Origin: Saprolegnia diclina VS20
Lineage: Eukaryota; Oomycota; Saprolegniomycetes; Saprolegniales; Saprolegniaceae
DNA: 21,065 nt
Assembly: GCF_000281045.1 (NCBI RefSeq)
Contig: NW_008246090.1
Span: forward strand, 98,611-119,675
Direction: 5' to 3'
The position numbers and the translations under genes were made by a program. The stretch's first letter is position 1. Each line of letters starts with the position of its first letter. Below are positions 1 to 9,045 of the stretch, in pieces. The notes beneath the pieces were generated by a model. The model saw nothing but the letters and a program-made list of their open reading frames with translations. It did not search any database and was not told the origin of the DNA.

Positions 1-470
1 GCGAGCTCAACCAAGCCAGGCATCACTTGTCCAAGCTCGCAACCGACGACTGTAAATCGTACCTCGTACGCGCATCCCGATGGTGGACGGCATGATGTGC
101 TGCCGGCCGATGAGCTCCAGCACGTTGAAGCGCTGTTGGCAGCCGACGTTCAACACCCATTTAGTATATAAGACTCACTTAGTAGGTCGCGTCTTTAGTG
201 TGGATAAAGATTTCACTCGATTTCATATCATATCTCTCGCAGGCGGCAAAGCAGTCGGACAAGCTCACGATGACCTCACTATGGCCGACGGCGATACACC
301 ATTGTTGCCGAAGCGGACCGCCATGACACGAACGCCGTCATGGACCTCGCCTCGGTCGGCACCGGACTGTAGATCGTACTGCGTCACTCCATGCAAAGAC
401 AACGTGGTCAACAGATTGATGCAGTGGTGCGCACCCCAGTAGACTAGTATGTTTTCGACTAGAAATAGCT
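1..470. other. No gene recognised; left-edge sequence
   Basis: I see no family signature on either strand. One plus-strand frame is open from the window edge to a TAA at 163-165 (about 54 codons) and could be the last exon of a gene entering from the left, but chance open frames of this size are common in GC-rich DNA. An ATG-initiated frame at 80-442 has atypical composition and no recognisable motif. The right end is the 3' flank of the carrier gene that stops at 471. Confidence 0.4.
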
Positions 471-1583
471 TTACTTTGCCTCAAGAGCCATGTGGATGGC
501 GACCGTAAGCACCATAAAGGGCGCATTCGAGCCGACCCGGGGGAGAATCCCGCGGAGGAAGCCGCGCGCGCCTTCTCGTGCATGAATCTGGCGCGCAGCG
601 TCCCAGAACCCTTTGTACTGAAGAGCGAGAGGCTGCTTCGCCATCGGCACCGTTGAGAGCGTTTGCGTCTGGAGCCGCGTGCGAATGACGTCGAGCGGGG
701 TCGTGAGCGCACTCGCCTGCACCCGAAACAACACTATTAGTGCCAAAGCCGTCGGCAACGGTGGGACGTACGGCGATGCTGGTGCAGGCCACGATCGCAA
801 ACACCTTGTCCTCTTCCTCCAGAAAGCTGGGCATGTAGTCGGCAACCGCCAGCGCCGTGGCCCCGCCGATCACGCTACATACGATGAGTTCTCACGGGTA
901 GTCCCAAGTGCAAGCTCATGTAGTACGTGTAGGAGGACGTCAAGGCCAGCCCCGTCGGGAGGCTGCGAAAGAAGCCTCGGAGTCCTTCGTGCCGAAATAC
1001 CTACAGGCATGTGGGATGCACGACGCAGTGGCAACTCATACCGAGCGCGCGCAGTCGACGGGGCCGGTGTAGTGTCCGAGCTGCAGGCGCTGCTTGACGA
1101 CCTACAGATATCTTGAGTGACGTCAAAAGAAGAGCTGGACGTACCTCGGTCGGCGCCATCACCACTTCGTTCGCGAGGCAGCCCAAGACCATGACAGCAG
1201 TCGTAAATTGCATGTTTTCCACGCTAGGAACGGCGCCGTTCTCGGGCGTCGCCGTTTGCTTTTGGAGGTGCTCGGACCCGACTGCGATCGCGGCGCTCGA
1301 GACCAGTCCTGTGAGGGCCGGGCTCAGCCCGCGCAAGAGGCCTGGCGTCGTAACCAAGCGCAGAAATGTCTTGGGCGCAGCGACACGGTGGCTCTGCTGG
1401 TGGGTCTAGTACGTGTGAGATGCGATGCGCATCGTGGAAGCTATGGACCTTGAGCATGTCGAGCGGGAAGAGGGCCGTCGCCAAGGTGCACGAGACAGCG
1501 GTTGCCGTGGCGAAGCGCGCCAGCTCGTCCTTGGTTTGCTGCGTCATTTGGACGAGAGGAGAGGTCGACGTTGAGTCCGTCAT
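471..1583 (-). CDS. Mitochondrial carrier family protein, mitoferrin-like paralog
   Basis: This is a solute carrier of the mitochondrial inner membrane (SLC25 family). My model has six exons: 1583-1449, 1396-1145, 1101-1042, 1000-927, 874-772 and 716-471. They total 870 nt, or 289 residues, typical for the family. All three carrier repeats are present with their P-x-[DE]-x-x-[KR] signatures: PLDMLK in repeat 1, PTEVVK in repeat 2 and PLDVIR in repeat 3. Repeats 2 and 3 also have the downstream EG-x-RGF motifs (HEGLRGFFRS and REGARGFLRG). The five introns are 41-55 nt long with GT-AG ends. The matrix loop of repeat 1 is short and divergent, so the substrate is uncertain. Its closest relative in view is the mitoferrin-type gene just upstream at 2427-3839, with which it shares all five intron positions; exons 3 and 4 have the same lengths in both genes (60 and 74 nt). 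The ATG at 1583 gives MTDSTSTSPLVQM; a second ATG lies 12 codons in. Confidence 0.82.
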
Positions 1584-2426
1584 TTTCGTTGCGCAATGAT
1601 ATGTGTCGGCGCGGCCATCTCGAAGTGAAGCGTGCACTTTCGCCATACTTCGACTAACCGAAGAACCGAAGCAAAATGGACCAATCTGAATCCGCTTCTC
1701 TGGCATGTCGCACCGATCGGCACACATTGCACTTTGACGCAGATCTTCCCGAGAGCATCCAACATTCTTCTTCAATCGACAATAACGTGGTCCTTCTTGT
1801 TGATGGAGCACGCAAATGTAGACAACTACACAGTGGAACTCAATATTACACATCAACTATCCACGTACGACGAGACTGGGCGAGGACCCGTGGGGCACGG
1901 GCAAAATTCTCATTTTCGTCGATTGCGAGCTTCGATGGAGCTAGGTGCAAGCAATAACAAGCCACCACCACCTACCTCTTCGGCGCGAGGTCATCTTTGA
2001 GTTGCTACTACTCCAAGGCGACGCAATCGTACAACCAACGGCGGTGCCACGGCGTTCACTCGAACGCAGCTCAGATGGCACAATCTGCAGCTCATTGATC
2101 AAGGTGAGACCCTACCGGTAACTCATTTGTGTCCACTGGAGGTTCAGAACGGCCTTGGACAGCATGTGGGCGTCCGAGGTGTAGTGTTCAGCAGCAACCG
2201 ACTGCGACTGCAACTTTGTCACCTCCTGTTTTTGGCTCTAGTAGCTGATCGTATCGACCCCTTGTTAGATCATTACCATCACTCTCGTTACAGATTGATG
2301 GTCTTTTCAGTGAGCTCCATCTGAGATCTGAGAGCCGTCGCCGAGTGCGATGCACGCCGCCTCGCTGCGCACATGTCCGCCAGAGGTACACAACATACAC
2401 GATTGAGTAGTACGTCAGGAATGTGG
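1584..2426. other. Intergenic: 5' flank of carrier gene, no gene seen
   Basis: This 843-bp stretch separates two minus-strand carrier genes. It is less GC-biased than its neighbours, and its open frames are short with no recognisable motif. It should hold the promoter of the gene starting at 1583 (a CCAAT box lies at 1681-1685) and the 3' region of the gene ending at 2427. I found no remnant of a third carrier copy here. Confidence 0.5.
1681..1685 (-). promoter_or_regulatory. CCAAT box upstream of carrier gene
   Basis: CCAAT on the plus strand (ATTGG in gene orientation), 98 bp upstream of the ATG at 1583. It is one of a set found near most genes in the window. The NF-Y type function is inferred only. 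Confidence 0.35.
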
Positions 2427-3839
2427 CTACTGATCGTCGCTCGCGATGACGTTCTTGAGCACTTCAAAGGTCGTCCAGGACACGGCCACCGACGGCGCGT
2501 GGACGCAGACGCGGGGGCCAACGCCACGGAAGAACGCCTTGACGCCTTCCTGCTTGTAGATCTGCAGCATCGCGTCCATGAGACCCCGGTACTGCAGACG
2601 CGGGTGTCCGTTGCTACTATGCTATCGTGTCATATCGCGCATGAGATCGCCTATTTCAAGATACGAATTTGGTCGTCGTACGTGGATCTGGGGTTCGTTG
2701 ACCCGGCACGACGACGGCTTGTCGAGCGAGAGGCCTTTGAGCTTCTGTGGGCACCCGCGCATCTAGTTCAGAGTCATCGTCGTGGACGCCGCCAAGTCGT
2801 GTACCGTCGACGGCTGGTCGAACGACAGCATCTGTGTCTGTAATCTCGTCTTGGCCACGTCCAGCGGGTTGGTCAAGGCGCCAGCCTATTGGCGCCGGTC
2901 AATATCCTTGCACCTGGCAGCGAAAGCAGCATACCACAGCACCGGCAATGGCACCCGAGAGGACGTAGGCGCCAACGTTGATGTCGCCTGACGGGTTGAG
3001 GACCTTCTTGATCGACTCGTTCGTCGACACCATGATCATGCTACATGCCATGAGAGACCAATCGACCTCGGGCGCTCTACCTGTAGGGAAGGTTCATGAA
3101 GAACGTAGTGGGAAAGCTAATGTACAACGCCCGAAGGCCTTCTTGCCGGATCATCTGCGCATGCACCATGAGCACATCATGGCTGACCACGCAGAGAAGG
3201 AGCGTACCGTCTGCATGCAGTTGACGACGCCCGAGTAATAGCCCAATTGTAGGCGCTGCTTGATGACCTACGGTGCGCCAGTGAGCCATCGGGCTGCTGC
3301 GAACATCAACATCGACACGTACGTCCATCGGCGTCATGATGAGGTCGTGCGTGATGGTGGCAATGACACCGGCCGCCCCTAATGCAGGCTACCACATGAG
3401 CAGTCCGGCGCGCACCAAGCGGCGCGTACCCGACTCGATCGGCGTGAGCTCGGCAGCGTCGGCGCCAAACGACTTTTTGCACGCTTCAAAGACGGAAAAG
3501 TAGAGCGCATGGGCGGGCAGGCTTGCGCCGAGCATCGTGCTGACGCCACGGAAGAGGCGCAGCGGGCCATCTTCGGCCACGAGGCGCTTCGCTGTCTGGA
3601 ACGCATTCATGCGGATCGCGTTCGAGTTGACCGGGCAGCGCTGGCATTGCATGTGCGTCTGCGCCACGACGAGATTGAGAGGAAGGAAGCGTCCATGGAT
3701 GGCGTACCTTGATCGTGTCGATGGGGAAGATGGAGACGTGCTCGACGACGCCGGCGGCCGACCCGGCGAGCATGTGATGCACGAACGAGCCCTTCTCGGG
3801 CGTCCACTCTTCCCAGTCCTCGTCGACTTTGAAGTCCAT
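2427..3839 (-). CDS. Mitoferrin-type mitochondrial iron carrier (SLC25A28/37, Mrs3/4-like)
   Basis: This is a probable inner-membrane carrier importing ferrous iron for Fe-S cluster and heme synthesis. Exons by my model: 3839-3708, 3658-3430, 3378-3323, 3267-3208, 3154-3081, 3040-2935, 2885-2805, 2762-2682 and 2591-2427. They total 984 nt, or 327 residues. Repeat 1 reads HHMLAGSAAGVVEH then PIDTIK; repeat 2 reads THDLIMTPMDVIKQRLQ, with QEGLRALYISFPTTFFMNLP; repeat 3 reads LSGAIAGAVAGALTNPLDVAKTRLQTQ (split by an intron), with QEGVKAFFRGVGPRV. The MNLP segment matches the mitoferrin MN-[VI]-P-F motif of transmembrane helix 4. An in-frame TAG at 3389-3391 is removed by the 51-nt intron 3379-3429, so the gene looks intact. 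The 81-nt exon 2762-2682 sits in the repeat-3 matrix loop and may be skipped, giving 300 residues. An upstream TTG in the same frame was not used as start. Confidence 0.87.
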
Positions 3840-3843
3840 TTTG

Positions 3844-3848
3844 CCAAT
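3844..3848 (-). promoter_or_regulatory. CCAAT boxes upstream of mitoferrin-type gene
   Basis: CCAAT on the plus strand at 3844-3848, again at 3915-3919 and 3957-3961. They lie about 5, 76 and 118 bp upstream of the ATG at 3839. The two farther copies are at more usual promoter distance. Confidence 0.35.
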
Positions 3849-4751
3849 TGAGTGGTCCAAGCCATACCGAACGCACGCGAACGGCGATTCTCGAAGCCAG
3901 CCCGTTCATTTTGGCCAATCCAAACGCATTCCGGCGGTAAAAATCGGTGCCTGCAGCCAATCGGCGCGCGCCGAAGTTTCATCCGGCGTCCACATGCCAT
4001 TAAAATACAACCAAAAAGCATCGTCGCATTCAGTGCAAAGCGAATAAAAGATATGGCGATCCAAGTTGAAACATTGTATTTTATTATGCAGTCCTCGAAG
4101 CGAACGACCCGAAGTTTCCTCAAACTCAAAGTCAAAGCGCGCACGTGGTTTATGCTGCCAACGACGCCCTTTGAGGCACCGGCGAAGTCATTTTCCAGCG
4201 TGATTCGGGTTGCCAAAGGCGAAGCCGTGACGAGGCGACCGCGCGCTGGCCCCGCCGCCCAATGATGGCACATGCGTCGACGCCGGCGCCTGTCGCCTGT
4301 CGACAGCCGTGCGTCAGCCCAGGTCCAGCGCGAGCCGGGTGTTGGGCGGGGCGGCGCCACCTCGCTTGTGTGACCATTAGCAATCCACCGCCTATAGAGC
4401 CCATAGCCAAGTCTGGCTCGCGCAGCTGTTGCAGCGGCGACCGCAGCTCGTGGCCAACGCAGCTAGCAGGGCGCTGTGGATGGATGCAGTAGCTTGACGT
4501 ATCCTGATGTGCGCCCAAGAGTGTTGGCCGAACGGGATGGGCGGCTGCAATCCCCATACATTGTCGCGCGCATTGGGTGGTCGACGTCGTTTGAGGAACG
4601 CTGAAGTTCCGTCGCGGCCTCGGATTCGGTGTGTCCACGCGCCTCGCACGCGGCTGGTCCGACGCCACCGACCTTGCGCCCTCCATCTGCTTCCTCGATT
4701 TCCTTCGTTGAAGGTCGGGCCACCTTCAACACGAACCGGTCTTTCATGGTC

Positions 4752-4811
4752 TAGCCGGTTACAAAAAGTACGCGACGATTCGGATGCCAAACCGATTGGC
4801 ATAACCGGCTA
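4752..4811. repeat. 10-bp inverted repeat (TAGCCGGTTA / TAACCGGCTA)
   Basis: Perfect 10-bp arms at 4752-4761 and 4802-4811, separated by 40 bp, lie 84-143 bp upstream of the hydrolase ATG. A related AACCGATTGG word lies between them and a 12-bp palindrome follows. This could be a paired binding site for a transcription factor; that role is inference. Confidence 0.6.
4795..4799 (+). promoter_or_regulatory. Inverse CCAAT box (ATTGG) upstream of hydrolase
   Basis: ATTGG on the plus strand, about 100 bp upstream of the ATG at 4895, inside the AACCGG-rich segment. Confidence 0.3.
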
Positions 4812-4813
4812 CG

Positions 4814-4825
4814 GCAACCGGTTGC
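4814..4825. promoter_or_regulatory. 12-bp palindrome GCAACCGGTTGC
   Basis: A perfect 12-bp palindrome about 70 bp upstream of the hydrolase start codon, adjacent to the 10-bp inverted repeat with the same AACCGG core. The clustering of the word suggests a dimeric regulator site. No known factor can be named. Confidence 0.4.
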
Positions 4826-4894
4826 GTATGTGACACGGGGTGTGAGAGGTGTTTCGTTGACGGCGCCCACTTGCATTTCGCCACAGGATTGAAG

Positions 4895-6023
4895 ATGGCG
4901 ACAACGTTGAACCTTGTTGGCGCGGCCGCGGCCGCCACGGCCATCGTCGGCGCTACTGCCCTCCGACTGAGCTTCGCGCCCGGCGACGAGCTTGCCGAGG
5001 ACCGCCGTGCAGAGCCGCTGCTCGTCGAAGAGCTCGCGCTCCAGGCCAAGTACAAGTTTGAGGTCATCGACCTCCCCGTGCCGAGCTCGTCGTCGTCCGA
5101 GCCGATGAAGGTGCACACCAAGTACTACTACCCGACCACGGAGTCGCCCAAGGGCGTCATCGTGTACCTCCACGGCCTCAACTCGCACAGCGGCCGCATC
5201 ACCGAGTTTTACAACCGCAGCCTCCGTGACGGCTGGATTGCTGGCATGATGGACTTTCGTGGCTTTGGCCGCAGCTGCGGCCGCCATGGCTACATCGAGA
5301 GCATCGAGACGCTTGCGGAGGACGCTGTCGCGTTCGTGCAGGCCACCAAGGCCAAGTTCCCGGACCTCAAGCTCTTCGTCCTTGGCACGTACGGCGTCTC
5401 TCTCTGCACCGTAGTATCCTGCTCATGGGGTTCTGCATACTAGGTCCATGGGCGGTCTCACGCTCCTGCATGCGACCTTGAAGATGCCGCCGGGGCTCGT
5501 CGAAAGCTACATCTTCCATGCGCCGCCGGTCGAGATTTCGAAAAACGTGCTGCCGCCCAAGATTGTCGAGCTTGTGGGCCGCGTCCTGCTTTCTCTTGCG
5601 CCCAAGCTGCCGCTGCTCAAGCCCCATAGTGCACATAGCAACTCGCCGTCGCAGGAAGCGCTCGTGCACCACTCCAAGCTCGTGGACCCCAACTTTTACC
5701 AGGGCCGGCTGCGCATTGGCACGGCGTACGCGATGCTGAACGCGTCGCTCGCGATCGGCGACAAGCTGCACGAGATCACGGTGCCGCATATGCTCATCCA
5801 CGGCACGGCCGACCGCGTCTGCGACATTGCCGGCTCGGAGCGGTGGGTGCGTCGCTGTTGCTCAAATGCTCATGGTTTTCGTAGCTTCTTTGCCACGTCG
5901 GGCGCCACGGACAAGCAGTTTGTCCGCATTCCCGACGGCCAGCACAACTTGCTTCAGGAAGAAGAAAAGTACTGGCATTTCTACCTCGATACGATTGCCG
6001 AGTACATTCAAGCTCGCATTTAA
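4895..6023 (+). CDS. Alpha/beta hydrolase, monoacylglycerol lipase / lysophospholipase type
   Basis: A serine hydrolase of the Hydrolase_4 group, which cleaves monoacylglycerols or lysophospholipids. Exons are 4895-5388, 5444-5842 and 5885-6023 (1032 nt, 343 residues). The nucleophile elbow GTSMGG is rebuilt by the first intron (55 nt), placing Ser at residue 166. The acid is Asp288 in HGTAD and the base His318 in DGQHNLL; VIVYLHGLNSHSGR is the oxyanion-hole segment. The second intron (5843-5884, 42 nt) has no in-frame stop; removing it gives a better family match (SERFFATSG). An N-terminal hydrophobic stretch (about residues 6-25, Ala-rich) suggests a signal peptide or membrane anchor. The ATG at 4895 was chosen over an upstream TTG in the same frame. 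Exact substrate is unknown. Confidence 0.88.
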
Positions 6024-6376
6024 AGCTCAATATGAATCGTCGACTTTGTAAGTGGCGTTGAGTTTCGCTGTTGGATTGAGTCTTTGCGTCACACACAACG
6101 ATACGCACGCGGTGGGAAATGGCCCCAGCGACCTCGCGATACGGGCGCCCGTCATCCAACTCAAAGATTCGAGTCGAGATTCTGAGTTATAGGTCGTTGC
6201 TATACTGCGCCATGGGATACAACATATTCTCATCGGAGTAGTGTAAAGGGGCGAGTATGGTTCATGAGCACCTGAAGTGAGATAGGTACCAGTGAAATCA
6301 AAGCCGGCCTTGTTTCGGTTGAGCCAAAGAGTGGTCCAGCTGAGCAGTCCTGTTCGATCGAGGCTGCTCATACCAG

Positions 6377-6414
<38 letters not shown>

Positions 6415-6478
6415 CATCAGACTGCAGACAAGATGTGTGAGAAAACCTGATAGACGAATGGAATACACTTTGTTTGCC
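6024..6478. other. Convergent intergenic region with a microsatellite
   Basis: 455 bp lie between the stops of the plus-strand hydrolase and the minus-strand LURP-one-related gene. It holds both 3' ends and a TATC repeat at 6377-6414. No gene is seen. Confidence 0.55.
6377..6414. repeat. (TATC)9 tetranucleotide microsatellite
   Basis: Nine uninterrupted TATC units followed by TA, in the noncoding gap between two convergent genes. Its purity suggests a recent and probably length-variable array. Confidence 0.95.
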
Positions 6479-7071
6479 TTAGACTTGGGCGATAAGAGCG
6501 GTCTCAAGACACGAACTCGAGGATCGATCGCACTCGACAGCGATATGCTGAACGAGCAGCAGCACCGCGGCGTCGACACCGGGCGCGACGTCGAGGTACG
6601 TGCAGGTGCCGGTCGGCGGCGGGCGGATCTTGGCAACAACGTTCTCGTTGCACGTGATGAGCATGCGTTCGGACCACGAGCCTTTGCACACGAGCGTGTA
6701 GCGACCGCCGCTGCCAGAGACGTCGCACGTGTACGTCGACCCAAAGTAACTCTTGCGCACGACAAGCTTGAGCAGCTCCGTCTTGGACTCGCCAGCGTAG
6801 ACGTGGTACGTGGCGCGGAGGGCCACGAGTGCTTTCTTGATAGTGGCCAAAACCTCACGGCCATTGTCGCTCACCAGCTGCGCGGACGACGACAAGAGAC
6901 CGCTCGACACACGCAGGCCGAGCTCTGTACCGCCCGTCACGGCGTTGACAAGGCCTTGCGGGGCGTTGACAAACGTGGCGGTCTCTGTCGACACGTAGTG
7001 GGTACCCCGCCGAGCTTGGTCGGCACGAGCGGAATGGCTTGAAACTCTTGCAGCGACTGCTTGGCACCCAT
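6479..7071 (-). CDS. LURP-one-related (LOR/Tub_2 fold) protein with apparent frameshift
   Basis: Members of this family have a tubby-like beta-barrel fold with a buried helix; cellular roles are poorly known, with plant LURP1 linked to oomycete defence. The body of the domain is clear: ELLKLVVRKSYFGSTYTCDV, then WSERMLITCNENVVAKI, then the hallmark TYLDVAPGVDAAVLLLVQH near the C-terminus. The natural start is the ATG at 7071 (MGAKQSLQEFQAIPLVPTKLGG), but this frame is off by one from the rest. The shift falls at the four-G run at 7005-7008. One more G would restore a single frame of 197 residues; the 593-nt span is one base short of a multiple of three. No GT-AG intron of plausible size joins the two parts. 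It is either a sequencing or assembly error in a homopolymer or a disabled allele. The frame from the shift to the stop is open. Confidence 0.75.
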
Positions 7072-7797
7072 GATGATGGCGCGGAGGGTATTTGAAAATG
7101 AGCGTGGCAGCGGCCCGAGCTTTTTGCACGAGGTTGTTGCTGGAGGCTGGTTGACTGGAGTGGCAGAGTTGAGAGTCAACAGGATAGTATTCAGCGAGCT
7201 TGTCCGCTGGATTTCTCATTTCGTCGGCAGAGGATGGGCAGCTTGATACAATGGAAATGTATCAAGCTGCTGCCAACAACCCCGTGCAACAACGCTGTGC
7301 GAAGGTGACATGGACTTTGAGAGATAACCACAGAGGGGACCACGGACGTAGTCGCTAGTACTCGTAGCTCGGTATAGCGAGGTTGTTGGTGGCGGGGATA
7401 ATCTTGTGGATGTACACATTGTAGATGTGAATTGGATACACAGCCGTCGATGACATGTTTGTGCACTGTTGACACTAGGTCGCCGGGAGAGCCAAGCCCA
7501 CCGATATGACATTCCTCTTGCACCAAGCACACAAGTGTTGTCCTATTGAATGAAAACGACGTCTGGCTTCATGACGACAGCACGCCTCGCCTTGATATCA
7601 AGTTGATACTCTGATAATATTGCGCGGGATTGTTGCGCGACGTTGTCATGGCTACACGTTGTGCGGTACAATATTGTAAGGTCGTGTGACTTCAATTACG
7701 TGCATGTCCACCCAGGACCCAGATCTGGCGGCATGCCATCCATTCTCCTACGCCTCAAGCTCGGTCGTCGCGAGGGGCCACGGCGGCAGTGGCGCAC
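7072..7797. other. Intergenic: no gene seen
   Basis: 726 bp between two minus-strand genes. It holds the 5' flank of the LURP-one-related gene, the 3' flank of the EB1-family gene and a strong hairpin at 7238-7270. Unlike the other genes here, the LURP-one-related gene has no CCAAT or ATTGG in the 150 bp upstream of its ATG. Open frames are short and unrecognised. Confidence 0.5.
7238..7270. repeat. 13-bp perfect inverted repeat, 7-nt loop
   Basis: GCAGCTTGATACA at 7238-7250 is matched exactly by its reverse complement at 7258-7270, with the loop ATGGAAA. It lies 167-199 bp upstream of the LURP-one-related start. It could form a stable hairpin in DNA or RNA or be a palindromic protein site. 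Confidence 0.8.
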
Positions 7798-8952
7798 TCA
7801 AAATGGCTCCGATGTCGGTGTCGTCCGTACGTAACGCGTTCTACAAGCATACAATAATGTCATGTAAAAGTCGTCCATGTGAACACCGTGTACATCAATG
7901 TCGCGTAAACACTCGTACAGCTCATTGCGCTCAGCGAGGAGGGACGCAATGTCCCGCCGGTCGTTGTCCTACCGGCCGTCATCGCCCACTTGCTAACACC
8001 ACGCAAGAACACGCACCAGGATTTGAATTCGGCCATGGAGCTCGGCCTCCAACGCGATGTTCTACACCCTCTTGAAGCACCTAAGATGCATAGGTCGCTG
8101 CGTGTACCAGTCGCTGGAGCGGGCCTGACCACGGCGCTGGCTCGAGAGGCTTTTTGGCGCTGCGCAAGCTCGGTCGTTTGGTCGTCGATTTTGCGTGCAG
8201 TGCGTTGCGGAGGCTGGCGATGGCGACTTGCGCGTCCGTCATTGAGCGCACGGGCGGTGGCGCGTCATTGTTGTTGCTCGTTGAGTTTTCAATAGTATGG
8301 TCGTCGTGGGACTCTGTCGAAATGGCGTCCGGAAAACTGGGACCTGCCGACTGGAACAAACCCTACGAACCGCCACTCGTCGATACCTCTGTACGTGGGT
8401 CCTACGTTGCGCATGCTGAAGCGGGGCACGAGGTTCACGTTCACGTCCGCCTTGGGCTGCGCACTCAAAATTTCTTCGCGCCGCGCGTACGCATGGTAGC
8501 CGCGGGCCGCGTCCGGGCAGTTGCGATGGACATAGTCGTGGATCCAGTTGAGAAAATCAAAGTGTTCGTGGAAGATACCGCGCACGAGTTTTTTCATCGG
8601 GATTTCCTACAATTCCAGTGTCCAATATGTCGTGAACTGTGCGAGACTACCTTGCGCACTTGGCACGCGTCAAACGCTTTTTTGAGAATCCCGAAATTGC
8701 GCTCAAACTCGGGCTCGTACGTCGCGTGAAAGTTGACAAGGTGCAGCGCGACTTTGCCGGGGAAGACCACGTCAAACACCTGACAGTACGCAATGCCGTC
8801 GGCGAGATGCTCGATCTTTGCGTGTCGTGAGCACAAAGCACAAAATGAGCAATGAAAACGACCTTGGTGTAGTCGGTCTCCAAAAACTCGTTGAGCCAGC
8901 TCAAGAGCTCGAAGCGGCCGATGCCCCGCGCCTTGAGCTTGCGAATCGCCAT
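7798..8952 (-). CDS. EB1-family microtubule plus-end binding protein
   Basis: This protein should track growing microtubule ends through its CH domain and dimerise and recruit partners through its C-terminal EBH coil. Exons: 8952-8863, 8815-8651, 8606-8406, 8362-8108, 8061-8017 and 7968-7798 (927 nt, 308 residues), with introns of 43-48 nt. The CH domain spans about residues 1-115: GRFELLSWLNEFLETDYTK, then IEHLADGIAYCQVFDVVFPG, VNFHATYEPEFERNFGILKKAF, and KLVRGIFHEHFDFLNWIHDY. A Ser/Thr/Asn-rich basic linker (SAKKP, KSTTKRPS) follows. The tail has a coil with the EBH-like ERNELYECLRDIDV and a final FYMTLLYAC, comparable to the usual ERDFYFxKLRDIE and LYAT. The ATG at 8952 is the only sensible start. 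The tail is less conserved than the CH domain, and the last 15 residues could be altered by an unrecognised intron. Confidence 0.87.
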
Positions 8953-8977
8953 GGCGCCGGTTCAGGATCCAAGTGCG

Positions 8978-8982
8978 CCAAT
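8978..8982 (-). promoter_or_regulatory. CCAAT box upstream of EB1-family gene
   Basis: CCAAT on the plus strand, 26 bp upstream of the ATG at 8952. It is close to the start codon, so it would imply a very short 5' UTR if functional. Confidence 0.3.
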
Positions 8983-9006
8983 GGTTCGCGCAGCTCTGTT
9001 CGGTGC

Positions 9007-9045
9007 AAACTCGATTTTCAAAATAAGATTTTGAATCTCGAGTTT
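9007..9045. repeat. Imperfect 18-bp inverted repeat, 3-nt spacer
   Basis: AAACTCGATTTTCAAAAT at 9007-9024 pairs with 9028-9045 at 16 of 18 positions, around a 3-nt spacer. It lies 55-93 bp upstream of the EB1-family start codon, in an AT-rich patch of a GC-rich region. It is a candidate hairpin or dimeric regulatory site. Confidence 0.7.

Larger units (their letters stand above)
3840..4894. other. Divergent intergenic region between carrier and hydrolase
   Basis: About 1.05 kb separates two divergently transcribed genes, so it should contain both promoters. CCAAT motifs lie at 3844-3848, 3915-3919 and 3957-3961 on the mitoferrin side and an ATTGG at 4795-4799 on the hydrolase side. The last 160 bp is rich in AACCGG/CCGGTT words. 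Overlapping minus-strand frames (178 codons at 4150-4686; 94 codons at 4463-4747) are arginine/proline-rich or patternless and I do not call them genes, but a small lineage-specific gene here cannot be excluded. Confidence 0.5.

Noticed and set aside
41-395. Similar words ACTGTAAATCGTACCTCG and ACTGTAGATCGTACTGCG near 49 and 366
   Set aside because: The match is short, has mismatches and does not extend, so I do not treat it as a repeat family.
80-442. 120-codon plus-strand frame at the left edge
   Set aside because: No motif or sensible composition; the region is interrupted in other frames and cannot be tied to a family.
872-895. A 21-nt micro-intron or frameshift in the downstream carrier gene
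   Set aside because: A normal 52-nt intron (875-926) restores the frame and matches the phase and position of the intron in the neighbouring paralog.
3389-3391. In-frame TAG in the mitoferrin-type gene, suggesting a pseudogene
   Set aside because: It lies inside a well-formed 51-nt GT-AG intron (3379-3429) whose removal gives the expected ESGAAGVIATITHD carrier sequence.
4150-4686. 178-codon minus-strand frame between the carrier and hydrolase genes
   Set aside because: It has a real ATG but a patternless Arg/Pro-rich sequence, overlaps another open frame on the same strand, and lies in a divergent promoter region.
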